A stretch of DNA of 8,954 nt from Acidimicrobiia bacterium (GTDB lineage: Bacteria > Actinomycetota > Acidimicrobiia > Spongiisociales > UBA5794). The translations under genes and the position numbers were made by a program. Positions 1-6,051 of this stretch are shown piece by piece. Under the pieces are notes generated by a model. That model saw only the letters and a program-made list of their open reading frames with translations. It searched no databases and was not told where the DNA came from. Location of the stretch: the NCBI GenBank assembly GCA_013695075.1, contig JACDBE010000375.1, positions 1 to 8,954 on the forward strand, given 5' to 3'. Numbering within the stretch: position 1 is the stretch's first letter; every line of letters starts with the position of its first letter.

Positions 1-3
1 TGG

Positions 4-441
4 TCATGGGCCACCCGCCTCGACGGTCACCCGCATGTGGTTGTGGCGGGCGCAGAAGAACTCAAAGGTGCCGGGCTCGGCGAAGGTGATCGACCCGGTG
101 GTGCCCTGCCCATCGAGCACCACCTCGTCGAAGTCGCCTCCGGGCGCCTCCGGTGTACCCGAGGTCACCGTGTGCAGGATCTGGTCGGTGTTGTTCCAGG
201 TCACGGTCCCGCCGGTGGCCACCGTCACTACCTCCGGGTCGAAGGTGAAGAGGGCTATCGACGCCTCCACCGCATCGCCGCCACCGGTGGACGAAGGCAT
301 GCTCGTGCCGGTGGGCGTTGCCAAGCTCGTTCCCGCCGGGACGGCGGGGCTCGTGGGCGATGCTGCACCGTTTCCGTCGCCGCCACAGGCGACGACCACC
401 AGCAGGGTGAAGAGGGTGGCCAGGCGTCGGATGTCGTTCAT
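4..441 (-). CDS. Cupredoxin (plastocyanin/amicyanin-like) lipoprotein
   Basis: A 145-residue secreted blue-copper protein, probably anchored outside the membrane and able to carry electrons or bind copper. Residues 1-19 form a lipoprotein signal peptide: an Arg-Arg n-region, a hydrophobic stretch, and the lipobox V-V-A-C with lipidated Cys19. A Ser/Thr/Pro/Gly-rich linker covers about 20-57. The cupredoxin fold follows (about 58-143). The type-1 copper ligands are all visible: His90 in an ILHTVTSG segment, then Cys130, His133 and Met136 in a C-x2-H-x2-M motif. I chose the ATG at 441 over upstream in-frame codons because the signal peptide begins there and the upstream extension is low-complexity. 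An AGGA lies 12 bases upstream and a GAG 6 bases upstream, so the ribosome site is weak. It follows a pseudogene remnant and a strong hairpin. The redox partner is unknown. Halocyanin-like or amicyanin-like assignments are equally possible. Confidence 0.85.
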   Translation of the reverse strand: MNDIRRLATLFTLLVVVACGGDGNGAASPTSPAVPAGTSLATPTGTSMPSSTGGGDAVEASIALFTFDPEVVTVATGGTVTWNNTDQILHTVTSGTPEAPGGDFDEVVLDGQGTTGSITFAEPGTFEFFCARHNHMRVTVEAGGP

Positions 442-457
442 GGTTGTCTCGAATCCT

Positions 458-488
458 GGTGGGGAGCCGGGTTCGGCCCGGCCCCACC
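458..488 (-). promoter_or_regulatory. Strong hairpin in the leader of the cupredoxin gene
   Basis: Arms 458-463 (GGTGGG) and 483-488 (CCCACC), continued by 466-471 (GCCGGG) and 477-482 (CCCGGC), give 12 paired bases with a 2-base bulge at 464-465 and a 5-base loop. The hairpin ends 16 bases before the cupredoxin ATG and just upstream of its weak AGGA. No T-run follows on the minus strand, so it does not look like a classical terminator. An mRNA stabiliser, an attenuator, or a translation modulator are possible inferences. Confidence 0.5.
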
Positions 489-517
489 GTTCGTTTGGAT
501 CGTTCCGTCCTTCAGGC

Positions 518-738
518 TCAGCCGGCGAACTGGTCGGGGAACCGGGTGGCGATGGCGCCAGACAGACCCTCGGCAAGCATCGGCATGTGCGCCGCGGCGG
601 TCTTCAGCGAACCGACGGCCGCCACGTCACCGGCCACGACCTGATCGATCGCCGTCAGCAACGTCGCCACATGCTCTTCCAACAGACCGCCACCGCTTCC
701 ACGGTCAGCTTGGGGTTGGCCCCAGCAAGGAAGGCCTT
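518..738 (-). pseudogene. C-terminal remnant of a small helical protein, truncated and frameshifted
   Basis: Two reading frames together spell one plausible protein end. Frame A (738 to 685) reads KAFLAGANPKLTVEAVAV. Frame B (685 to the TGA at 518-520) reads LLEEHVATLL and continues to a RFPDQFAG end. One missing base at about 684-688 would join them. A TAG at 739-741 lies directly before frame A, and a TAA lies four codons further upstream. From memory, the pattern (a 'FL-ANP-LT' segment, then 'HV..L...ID....GD', 'AHM-ML', 'FPD-F' at the end) resembles the C-terminal part of uncharacterised helical proteins of actinobacteria, Chloroflexota and bacilli. The N-terminal part is missing. The alternative is a short 56-residue gene using CTG/TTG near 685-682, which I consider less likely. 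It sits 76 bases upstream of the cupredoxin and was probably its operon partner. A sequencing error could explain the frameshift but not the missing front. Confidence 0.55.
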
Positions 739-838
739 CTAGATGCCACGTTAGCTTTGGCTCCTTTTCTGGCTTGCCCAGGGTTCGGAGCGAGTGGGGA
801 AACGGATGGTGCCCGCCGGCGTCGTCCGGTCATCGGAC

Positions 839-853
839 CCCGCCGGGGGCGGG
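839..853 (-). terminator. Possible GC hairpin terminator downstream of pgmB
   Basis: CCCGCC (839-844) and GGCGGG (848-853) form a 6-bp stem with a 3-base loop, about 60 bases after the pgmB stop. There is no T-tract on either side, so intrinsic termination is uncertain. It also lies downstream of the putative promoter at 883-916, so it would sit in that transcript's leader. Confidence 0.25.
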
Positions 854-876
854 ATGGGTTGCCCTTGGTACCCGAT

Positions 877-916
877 GTGCTCGAGCACTTTACATTGTAT
901 AGCGATAAGAGTGCTC
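877..916 (-). promoter_or_regulatory. Promoter-like -10 box inside an inverted repeat (possible operator)
   Basis: On the minus strand a TATACAAT-like -10 (TACAAT at 899-894) stands out in an AT-rich pocket of an otherwise GC-rich region. It is bracketed by GAGCACT and AGTGCTC arms (883-889 and 910-916). The left arm is also half of a perfect 12-bp palindrome GTGCTCGAGCAC (877-888). There is no good -35 at 17 bases. The site overlaps the last codons of pgmB and points toward the helical-protein remnant and the cupredoxin, so it may be their regulated promoter. The same arms could instead form a weak stem-loop ending the pgmB message. Confidence 0.4.
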
Positions 917-1571
917 AAAGTTTGGGCTTCACCGCCGCCTCGAGGTCGAACTCGGCCATCGAGTCGAATCGCTGGTGGGCGGCGCCCACCCGCTCCTCCG
1001 GACCAATGCCCACCACCCGGGCGCCCGCCGCCAGGGCCGCCGCCACCCCGGAGGCGGCGTCCTCCACGACCAGGCACCGCCCGATAGGGACCCGCAATGC
1101 GGCCGCGGCGTGCAGGAATAGATCCGGCGCCGGCTTGGCGTTGGGGACAGCACGGCCGTCGCTGACATGATCGAACCGCTCCGCGATGCCGAGCAGGGCA
1201 AGGATGTGGCCTGTGTTGCGGCTCGACGACACCACCGCGGTGCGTAGCCCCCGCCGCGCCGCCGCCTCCACCGCCGCCTGGGCACCGGGCAGTAGCCGAG
1301 GGGGGCGGTGCTCCAGCGACTCGCGGTAGTAGCGGTTCTTGCGTTCCATGAGGTCGGCCCGCTGCGGGGCCGGCACCGGGTGCCCCGCCAACAGGACGGC
1401 GAGCGACTCTGCCCGCGACAGACCTCGCAACGCCTCGTTGGCGGCCCGATCGAAGCTGAGCCCCTCCTCGTCGGCGAGGCGTTGCCACGCCAGATAATGG
1501 GCCTCGGAGGTGTCGGTGAGCACCCCGTCGAGGTCGAACAGCACGGCGGCGACCGGGCGTCCCGGCTCCAT
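915..1571 (-). CDS. pgmB: Beta-phosphoglucomutase (HAD superfamily)
   Basis: A 218-residue HAD phosphatase-fold enzyme, the usual size for beta-PGM, converting beta-glucose-1-phosphate to glucose-6-phosphate in the cytosol. Motif I is FDLDGVLTDT, with nucleophile Asp13 and acid/base Asp15. The AHYLAWQ that follows fits the cap-domain substrate site. LRGLSRAESL (49-57) matches the family's 'KGVSREDSL' arginine-bearing cap segment. Motif II is the Ser run at 115-117 (VVSSSRN), motif III is Lys146 (NAKPAPD), and motif IV is Glu170-Asp171 with A-S-G (VVEDAASG). All catalytic positions are present, so it looks functional. The ATG directly follows the TAG of the permease remnant, and the remnant's last Lys-Gly codons supply an AAGGGA ribosome site. 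It follows a GH65 phosphorylase, whose product is its substrate, which is the classic pairing for this enzyme. A generic sugar-phosphate phosphatase is unlikely given the motif fit and context. Confidence 0.92.
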   Translation of the reverse strand: MEPGRPVAAVLFDLDGVLTDTSEAHYLAWQRLADEEGLSFDRAANEALRGLSRAESLAVLLAGHPVPAPQRADLMERKNRYYRESLEHRPPRLLPGAQAAVEAAARRGLRTAVVSSSRNTGHILALLGIAERFDHVSDGRAVPNAKPAPDLFLHAAAALRVPIGRCLVVEDAASGVAAALAAGARVVGIGPEERVGAAHQRFDSMAEFDLEAAVKPKL

Positions 1572-2132
1572 CTATCCCTTGGTCCCGGTGGCGGCCAGCC
1601 CCTGAACGGGGTAGCGCTGGAAGACAAAGAAGACGATGGCAATGGGGATGGAGGTGATCAGCGTCCCGGCGAGCACCGTGTTCCATGGCGGCGCCTCGCC
1701 GAAGGCGGCCGATATCCCCGCCAGCCGCACGGTGAGGGCTGGGGGCGGCGATGAGGTAGTGGAGGAACGCTGCAACGGCGATGCCCCGTCAACGATGGCC
1801 GCCTCCTCCACCGCCTGCGGTATCCCCTGCAACCCGGCGAGGAAGATCAGCATCATGGTGCTGATCGTGGTCCAAGTGACCAGCAGGCACAGCGCCAGCA
1901 CCGCCACCGGAGGCCCGGCGAACCACTCCCACAGGCTCACCCCCAGGATCTCGGTGTCGGCGAGCACCGCCGGCGGGGCATCCACCCCGATCACCCCCAG
2001 GGCATTGTGGATGACCCCGTTGGCGTTGCTCGGCCAGTTGATGTCGCCGATGGGGAGCACAGCATTGACGAGCCCGTCGGTGCGGAACATGAAGATGGGG
2101 TGCGGAGGGGGACCCTCCTTGTTGTCCGTCAT
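1572..2132 (-). pseudogene. Fused remnant of two sugar ABC-transporter permeases (malF-like middle plus malG-like end)
   Basis: From the ATG at 2132 (residue 1 = Met of MTDNKEG) the frame encodes a piece of a MalF-type permease. It has a hydrophobic helix (VAVLALCLLV..), then LIFLAGLQGIP and the EAA loop EEAAIVDGASPLQR, ending near 1767. It lacks the roughly 100 or more N-terminal residues (first membrane segments) that such permeases have. Past 1767 the sequence switches to the C-terminus of a MalG-type permease: LTVRLAG, a last helix (LAGTLITSIPIAIVFFVF), and the hallmark end QRYPVQGLAATGTKG. Between them (about 1766-1737) the natural continuation FLHYLIAAPS lies in another frame, so at least one frameshift accompanies the fusion. 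The end of the first permease and the front of the second are gone, and there is no binding-protein gene. A strong GGAGGTGA site precedes the ATG, which overlaps the GH65 stop as ATGA, so the 5' signals survive. It cannot be a working transporter as read. Confidence 0.8.
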
Positions 2133-4246
2133 CGGGTCACCTCCATGTCGTGGGGGCGACCCCGCCACAACACCGTGAAACCGACCGTGCGCCAGTGCTC
2201 GGGAAGGCCTCCCGAGGTGATCGGGCCCGACCGATCCAGACCGAGCCCGGCGAACCCGAACAGCGTTGCCTGGAGCAGTCCGCCGAGGGTGGCAGCGTGG
2301 AGACCGTCGGCACCATTACCCATGGAATCCTCCAGGTCGATGCCCATCGCCCGCCGGAACAACCGGTACCCCTCCTCGGGCTCGCCGAGGCGCGCGGCGA
2401 GACCGGCATGGACCGGCAGCGAGAGCGATGAGCCGTGGTCGCAGCGGGGGGCGTAATAGTCCCAGTTGGCCCTGGCGACGTCGGGATCCCGCCTCGCCGC
2501 CGGCAGCATCGCCAGCGCCATCAGCACGTCCGGTTGCTTGATCACGTCTACCTTCTGCAACCGGGACTCGCCGAGCAGGTCGTACATCGACCGGGTGCGG
2601 GGGGTGACGGCCTCAAGATCCACCACATCGAGCGAGAAGAACCCGGAGAACTGCTCCCACACCCGGTTGCGCTGTGCTCCCAGCACCAGCTGACCGGCGA
2701 GCCGATCGAACCGGGTGGCTTCGCCGGTGTCGATCCCCAACTTGGTGACCAGGCGGTGGTAGGCGTCCGGGTGCTCGGCGCCGAGCCAGCGCACTACGGA
2801 AGCAGCGCGGCGCAGGTGCCAGCGCGCCATCCGGTTGGTGAAGTGGTTGTCGTCCACCTCGATGTGGTACTCGTCGGGGCCGATTACCCCGTTGATGTGG
2901 GCGCCGCGGTCGTTGACGTCGACCCGACTCGCCCAGTAGCGGGCGCCCTCGATGATCATCTCCGCACCCGAGGTCGACATGAAGGCGTCGTCACCGCTCC
3001 ACCGCCAGTAGTGGTGCGCCGCCCATGCCACATCGGCGGTGATGTGTTCCTGGAGCTCACCGGTGAGGATGCGCACCGGTTCGCCATGGGGCGGGCGGGT
3101 CCAGGCGGGGGTCATCTCGTCGCCGCTGTCCGCCGACTCCCACGCATAGAAGGCGCCCTGTCGCCCGAACCCAGCGGCCTTGCGCCGGGCCCCGTCGAGA
3201 CAGCGGTAGCGGTAGGCGAGATGGTTGGCGGCGAGATCGGGGTTGGTGACGGTGAGGTAGGGGACCACGAATACGTCGCTGTCCCAGAAGACGTGGTGGC
3301 GGTAGCCGAACCCGGACATCAGCTTGGCGCCGATACCGGCGCCGGCGGCGTCGCCGGGGGCGGCGGCGAGGAGCTGGAACGCGGCGAAGCGCAGGGCCCG
3401 CTCCGCCTCGGGATCACCGTCGATCTCGATGGAACATTGGCGCCAGCGCTGCGACCAGGCGCGTTTCGACCCGGCGGCGAACTCGTCGAAGCCGGTATCG
3501 GGGAGCGGCGCCGGGGTGTCGCCGTCATGGCTCGACCGGTAGGACGCCGTCTTGGTGATCGTCATCGATTCGCCGGTGTCGAGGTTGAGCACCGTCCGCC
3601 ACCGCGGGTGGGCGTGGTCAGCGATGAGGGTCACCGCCCCGGCGGCGGCGAGTCGGGCGGTGACCTCGAGGTCGTGGGCGCCGTCGATGCTGCGGTAACT
3701 GGCCGTGAGGTTGGAGCGGTCGCCGTCCTGGCCGACCGGCACCCAGGCGGGTCGGGTGGGGCTACCCACGGTGGCGTCGATTCCGGTTTCCAGGGTGAGG
3801 GCGATAGGCGCCGTCATCGCCTCGATGTGCAGCTCGAGGGCGCACAGGTGGGGCCGGTCGAGGGGCAGCACCCGGCGGAACCGGATCCGGGCCAGCCCGG
3901 TCTCGGGTCCACGCCACAGCACGGTGCGGGTGAGCACCCCGTCGGCCAGCGACAGCGTCCGCTGGAAGCCCGCCGGGGGCACGTCGAGGGTGAAGGGGAC
4001 ACTGTCCACCGCCAGGTCGACCCTGGTCCAGTCCGGCACCGCTCCCAGCACGGCGGTGTCGCCCTCGGGATGGACAAAGAGCCCGTTGACGAAGGTGGCC
4101 CGGCGCTCGCCGGTCCTGGGCTCCTCGAACGATCCCCGGGTGGCCAGCCTCCCGTTGCCGATGGTGAACAGCGACTCGTGCCAGCCCGCCAGGGCGGGCA
4201 GGTAGCGGGTTTCGCCCAGCGTCCACGAATCCCACTCCAGGGTCAT
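2129..4246 (-). CDS. Glycoside hydrolase family 65 disaccharide phosphorylase
   Basis: A 705-residue GH65 enzyme, somewhat short for a family usually about 750-800. Such enzymes split an alpha-linked glucose disaccharide with phosphate, releasing beta-glucose-1-phosphate and a sugar, in the cytosol. Residues 1 to about 270 form the beta-sandwich domain, and the (alpha/alpha)6 barrel follows. Visible hallmarks are FWDSDVF (320-326), ESADSGDE (370-377), GPDEYH (456-461) with putative general acid Glu459, KQPDV (570-574), and HGSSLS (604-609), which binds phosphate. All key residues look intact. The ATG at 4246 is preceded by GGAG 7 bases upstream. The longer in-frame extension is the lacI remnant out of frame. 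Start and stop overlap neighbours as ATGA, implying translational coupling. The substrate (kojibiose, trehalose, maltose or nigerose) cannot be decided from the sequence. The linked beta-PGM argues for a phosphorylase over a GH65 hydrolase. Confidence 0.92.
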   Translation of the reverse strand: MTLEWDSWTLGETRYLPALAGWHESLFTIGNGRLATRGSFEEPRTGERRATFVNGLFVHPEGDTAVLGAVPDWTRVDLAVDSVPFTLDVPPAGFQRTLSLADGVLTRTVLWRGPETGLARIRFRRVLPLDRPHLCALELHIEAMTAPIALTLETGIDATVGSPTRPAWVPVGQDGDRSNLTASYRSIDGAHDLEVTARLAAAGAVTLIADHAHPRWRTVLNLDTGESMTITKTASYRSSHDGDTPAPLPDTGFDEFAAGSKRAWSQRWRQCSIEIDGDPEAERALRFAAFQLLAAAPGDAAGAGIGAKLMSGFGYRHHVFWDSDVFVVPYLTVTNPDLAANHLAYRYRCLDGARRKAAGFGRQGAFYAWESADSGDEMTPAWTRPPHGEPVRILTGELQEHITADVAWAAHHYWRWSGDDAFMSTSGAEMIIEGARYWASRVDVNDRGAHINGVIGPDEYHIEVDDNHFTNRMARWHLRRAASVVRWLGAEHPDAYHRLVTKLGIDTGEATRFDRLAGQLVLGAQRNRVWEQFSGFFSLDVVDLEAVTPRTRSMYDLLGESRLQKVDVIKQPDVLMALAMLPAARRDPDVARANWDYYAPRCDHGSSLSLPVHAGLAARLGEPEEGYRLFRRAMGIDLEDSMGNGADGLHAATLGGLLQATLFGFAGLGLDRSGPITSGGLPEHWRTVGFTVLWRGRPHDMEVTR

Positions 4247-4635
4247 CCCGGGTCTCCGGTTGAACTGGCCCTGACGTTCAGCTCGGGCTCGACCAGGATC
4301 CCCTCGCCGGGTGCATCGCCAGCCAGCGCCGCCACCACCAGCTCGGACAGGATCTCGCCGACGACGTCGAAGGGTTGCCGTACCGAGGTGAGCGCCGGGT
4401 CCACCAGCACGCACGTGGGGATGTCGTCGAACCCGGTTAACGCCATGTCGGCCCCGATGCGGATGCCGCGGCGGCTCGCCTCCGCTTGGGCACCGATGGC
4501 GAGGCCGTCGTGGACGGTGACCACCGCCGTCGGCGGCGTTGCCGCATCCACCAGCTCGGCTAGGGCGGCGCGGCCACTGTCGTAGCCACCGGTGGTGCGG
4601 ACCACCGTCGGCGGCTGCAGCCCCCAGGCTTCCAA
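4243..4635 (-). pseudogene. LacI-family regulator remnant lacking the DNA-binding domain
   Basis: About 130 residues match only the C-terminal part of a LacI/GalR regulator: GYDSGRAAL, PTAVVTVHDGLAIGA (usually 'AND..A.G'), a GIRIGADMALTGFDDIP segment, the DPALTSVRQPF segment, and a final PELNVRAS strand. The N-terminal helix-turn-helix, hinge, and most of the first effector subdomain (about 200 residues) are absent. Upstream in-frame sequence to 4698 contains the operator palindrome, so a start there is unlikely. A TTG at 4635 with AAGGGAG six bases upstream could translate the fragment. Its TGA overlaps the GH65 ATG (ATGA), so residual translation may still couple to the enzyme gene. It could not bind DNA as a LacI protein. 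A sugar-binding stub is conceivable but unsupported. Confidence 0.8.
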
Positions 4636-4675
4636 CCCGATCTCCCTTCGCCCGTTATGAGACCGGCCTCGCAAA

Positions 4676-4717
4676 TTGAAACGTTTCAAGCCTGCCACCG
4701 CAAGGCGCCGCTGTCAA
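4676..4717 (-). promoter_or_regulatory. Promoter with LacI-family operator for the GH65 operon
   Basis: A perfect TTGACA -35 lies at 4717-4712 (minus strand). A weak -10 (CAGGCT, 4694-4689) follows after 17 bases and abuts a perfect 14-bp palindrome TTGAAACGTTTCAA (4676-4689). The centre CG and the half-site TGAAAC are typical of LacI/GalR operators. A repressor there would overlap the start point and block transcription. The local lacI copy has no DNA-binding domain, so any repression would need a homologue elsewhere. Confidence 0.75.
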
Positions 4718-4810
4718 CCGGTTGGCGTAGCGCCCGATCCCGGACTACTCGCTGGGGACGCCGTTATATCCGTCGCGAGATGTTGCTCCGGGCGCGGCGG
4801 TTACCGAACG

Positions 4811-4884
4811 TGGAGGTGACGGGATTTGAACCCGTGACCCCTTCGTTGCGAACGAAGTGCTCTGCCGAGCTGAGCTACACCCCC
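4811..4884 (-). tRNA. tRNA-Ala, anticodon CGC
   Basis: A 74-base cloverleaf. The acceptor stem is GGGGGTG with CACCTCC and includes the G3-U70 wobble pair that identifies alanine tRNAs. The D-arm is GCTC/GAGC. The anticodon stem CTTCG/CGAAG has a 7-base loop TTCGCAA and anticodon CGC, reading GCG. The T-arm is ACGGG-TTCAAAT-CCCGT. The discriminator is A73 and CCA is not encoded. The first ten bases overlap the end of the translin gene on the same strand. No clear terminator follows. Confidence 0.96.
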
Positions 4885-5576
4885 GGGTCCCGCCGATGGT
4901 AATCCGGTTCGGGACGACGATCACCCGTCGCCTCGCCCAGGGAGGCACGGAAGCGCTCCTGAACAACGGTCACGGTGAGGTCGGAGCGGCTGCGTTCGAT
5001 AAGTGCCCGGGCGACGTCGGTGGTGCGGCGCAGCCCGGATGTCATCCCGTCGGGGTAGTCCAGGGAGGCGAGCATGTCGAGCACCTGCTCCATGCGGGAA
5101 AAGGTCACCTCGGCGATGGCCAGGTGCCCCCGGCGCAGCTGGTCGAGCAAAGCCCGGCGCAGCTCGCCCACCGCCTCCCCCAACCCGTTGAGGTAGGGCA
5201 CGGCGTCGATCCCCAACGCCGCCGGCAGCGGGAGCGGATCGCCGGCGAGCAGCGCCGCCGTCAGCTCTGCCTCCGCCAGCTCCTTGACGGCATCGGCGAA
5301 GAAGCCGGCGTAGTGAATGTCGGGATGGTGGCGCAGCCGAGGCTCGATGTCGGCCACGATGGCCCGCGCCTCGTCCATGAGCGCCCTGGCTTCCGCCGAC
5401 TCGGAGCGGTGCAGTGCCCGGATGGCGTTGGCGGCGTTGCGGATCACCCGGCGGCATCCGCGCAGCGCCAGCTCACGGACCTCGAACTTGTCGTCGAGCT
5501 CGGCGCGCACCGCCACCTCGACCGGAAACAGCGCGGTGGCGTCGGTTGCCGGGGCCTTGTCAGCCGGCGACGACAC
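4875..5576 (-). CDS. Translin/TRAX-family RNA-binding protein, TRAX-like
   Basis: About 233 residues, nearly all alpha-helical, matching the translin superfamily known from eukaryotes and archaea and less often from bacteria. Successive helices read ELALRGCRRVIRNAANAIRALHR (33-57), HYAGFFADAVKELAEAELTAALL (88-110), PYLNGLGEAVGELRRALLDQL (127-147), and a last helix with LRRTTDVARALIERSRSDLT (182-201). In TRAX of the C3PO complex the catalytic acids lie in an E-x2-E and a D-x3-E motif. Here Glu99/Glu102 and Glu134/Glu138 occupy the aligned positions, with Asp replaced by Glu, so nuclease activity is plausible but inferred. The start is uncertain: GTG at 5576 overlaps the preceding gene by 17 bases and has no good ribosome site, and GTGs near 5516 and 5510 are alternatives. 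The TAG lies inside the tRNA-Ala gene, so the last residues are encoded by tRNA sequence. Confidence 0.75.
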   Translation of the reverse strand: MSSPADKAPATDATALFPVEVAVRAELDDKFEVRELALRGCRRVIRNAANAIRALHRSESAEARALMDEARAIVADIEPRLRHHPDIHYAGFFADAVKELAEAELTAALLAGDPLPLPAALGIDAVPYLNGLGEAVGELRRALLDQLRRGHLAIAEVTFSRMEQVLDMLASLDYPDGMTSGLRRTTDVARALIERSRSDLTVTVVQERFRASLGEATGDRRPEPDYHRRDPGV

Positions 5577-5982
5577 GCACCGAAGCGGTATGGGGATCGT
5601 TGTCGACCAGACGCAACGGCACCACGGTGGCCGTCGGTCGAACCTGTTGCTTGGCGAGCAGCAGGGCGATGTACCCGCCGACGGCCAGATCGAAGCCGAT
5701 GGTGACCCCGAGCCACAGGGCGCTCCCTCGGGTGATGGCCAGCACCAGGGAGACGGCGGCACCGGCAACCAGCACGAGCAGCAGGCGTTGCCGGCGGGCG
5801 GCGATGCGCTTGCGCAGCGTCACCTCCCGGGCGTCGCTGATGGCCACAGACGCCAGCAGGTTCTGCGACCGATGAAAGCTGCGGGTGCTGGAACTGGGTG
5901 CGGAACGCCGGCCGTCTACCAACGACGGCAAGAGGAAAGCGGCCCAGATCCCCCCAATCAGGACGAAGGCGAAGAGTTCCAT
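5560..5982 (-). CDS. Three-helix membrane protein resembling SepX/GLPR
   Basis: A 140-residue membrane protein. Helix 1 (about 3-21, FAFVLIGGIWAAFLLPSLV) is followed by a basic Ser/Arg-rich cytoplasmic segment (22-66, with DGRRSAPSSSTRSFHRS). Helices 2 (67-84) and 3 (88-109) form a hairpin before a short tail. The N-terminal 'WAA-L-P' helix, then a charged loop with a conserved RF/RSF-type segment, then a helix pair, resembles by memory the actinobacterial division protein SepX (Streptomyces) and GLPR (Corynebacterium), and the mycobacterial membrane protein encoded near moeA1. Those proteins bind Glp, a MoeA-like protein, and the gene here is close to moeA. The ATG has an AAGGA four bases upstream. 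It starts 69 bases after moaB and overlaps the translin gene. It is shorter than SepX, and homology rests on architecture, so a plain hypothetical membrane protein is the fallback. Confidence 0.6.
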   Translation of the reverse strand: MELFAFVLIGGIWAAFLLPSLVDGRRSAPSSSTRSFHRSQNLLASVAISDAREVTLRKRIAARRQRLLLVLVAGAAVSLVLAITRGSALWLGVTIGFDLAVGGYIALLLAKQQVRPTATVVPLRLVDNDPHTASVRVVAG

Positions 5983-6026
5983 GTTGTCCTTACTCCGTTG
6001 TTGACAGCGTAGATCCGCTGCCGGGT

Positions 6027-6046
6027 CGAGCCAAGGATCAGGCTCG
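6027..6046 (-). promoter_or_regulatory. Small hairpin between moaB and the membrane-protein gene
   Basis: CGAGCC (6027-6032) and GGCTCG (6041-6046) form a 6-bp stem with an 8-base loop, five bases past the moaB stop. No T-run follows. It could partly terminate or process the transcript at the only real gap in this run of genes. Confidence 0.3.
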
Positions 6047-6051
6047 GTGCA

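Noticed and set aside
442..576. Upstream extension of the cupredoxin start
   Set aside because: It would bury the signal peptide behind 45 Pro/Gly-rich residues and run through the hairpin.
37..1170. Plus-strand open frame of 377 codons
   Set aside because: It runs antisense across the cupredoxin, a remnant and pgmB, all with clear homology on the minus strand.
751..1686. Minus-strand open frame of 311 codons overlapping pgmB
   Set aside because: It is an alternative frame of pgmB and the permease remnant. It only briefly carries permease-derived residues and otherwise lacks motifs.
2435..4585. Plus-strand open frame of 716 codons
   Set aside because: It mirrors the GH65 gene. Its translation is rich in Gly/Pro/Val/His runs with no family motifs, as expected of an antisense frame in GC-rich DNA.
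4636..4698. Start of the lacI fragment at the GTG at 4698
   Set aside because: The operator would then lie inside the coding region, and the added residues do not match a LacI N-terminus.
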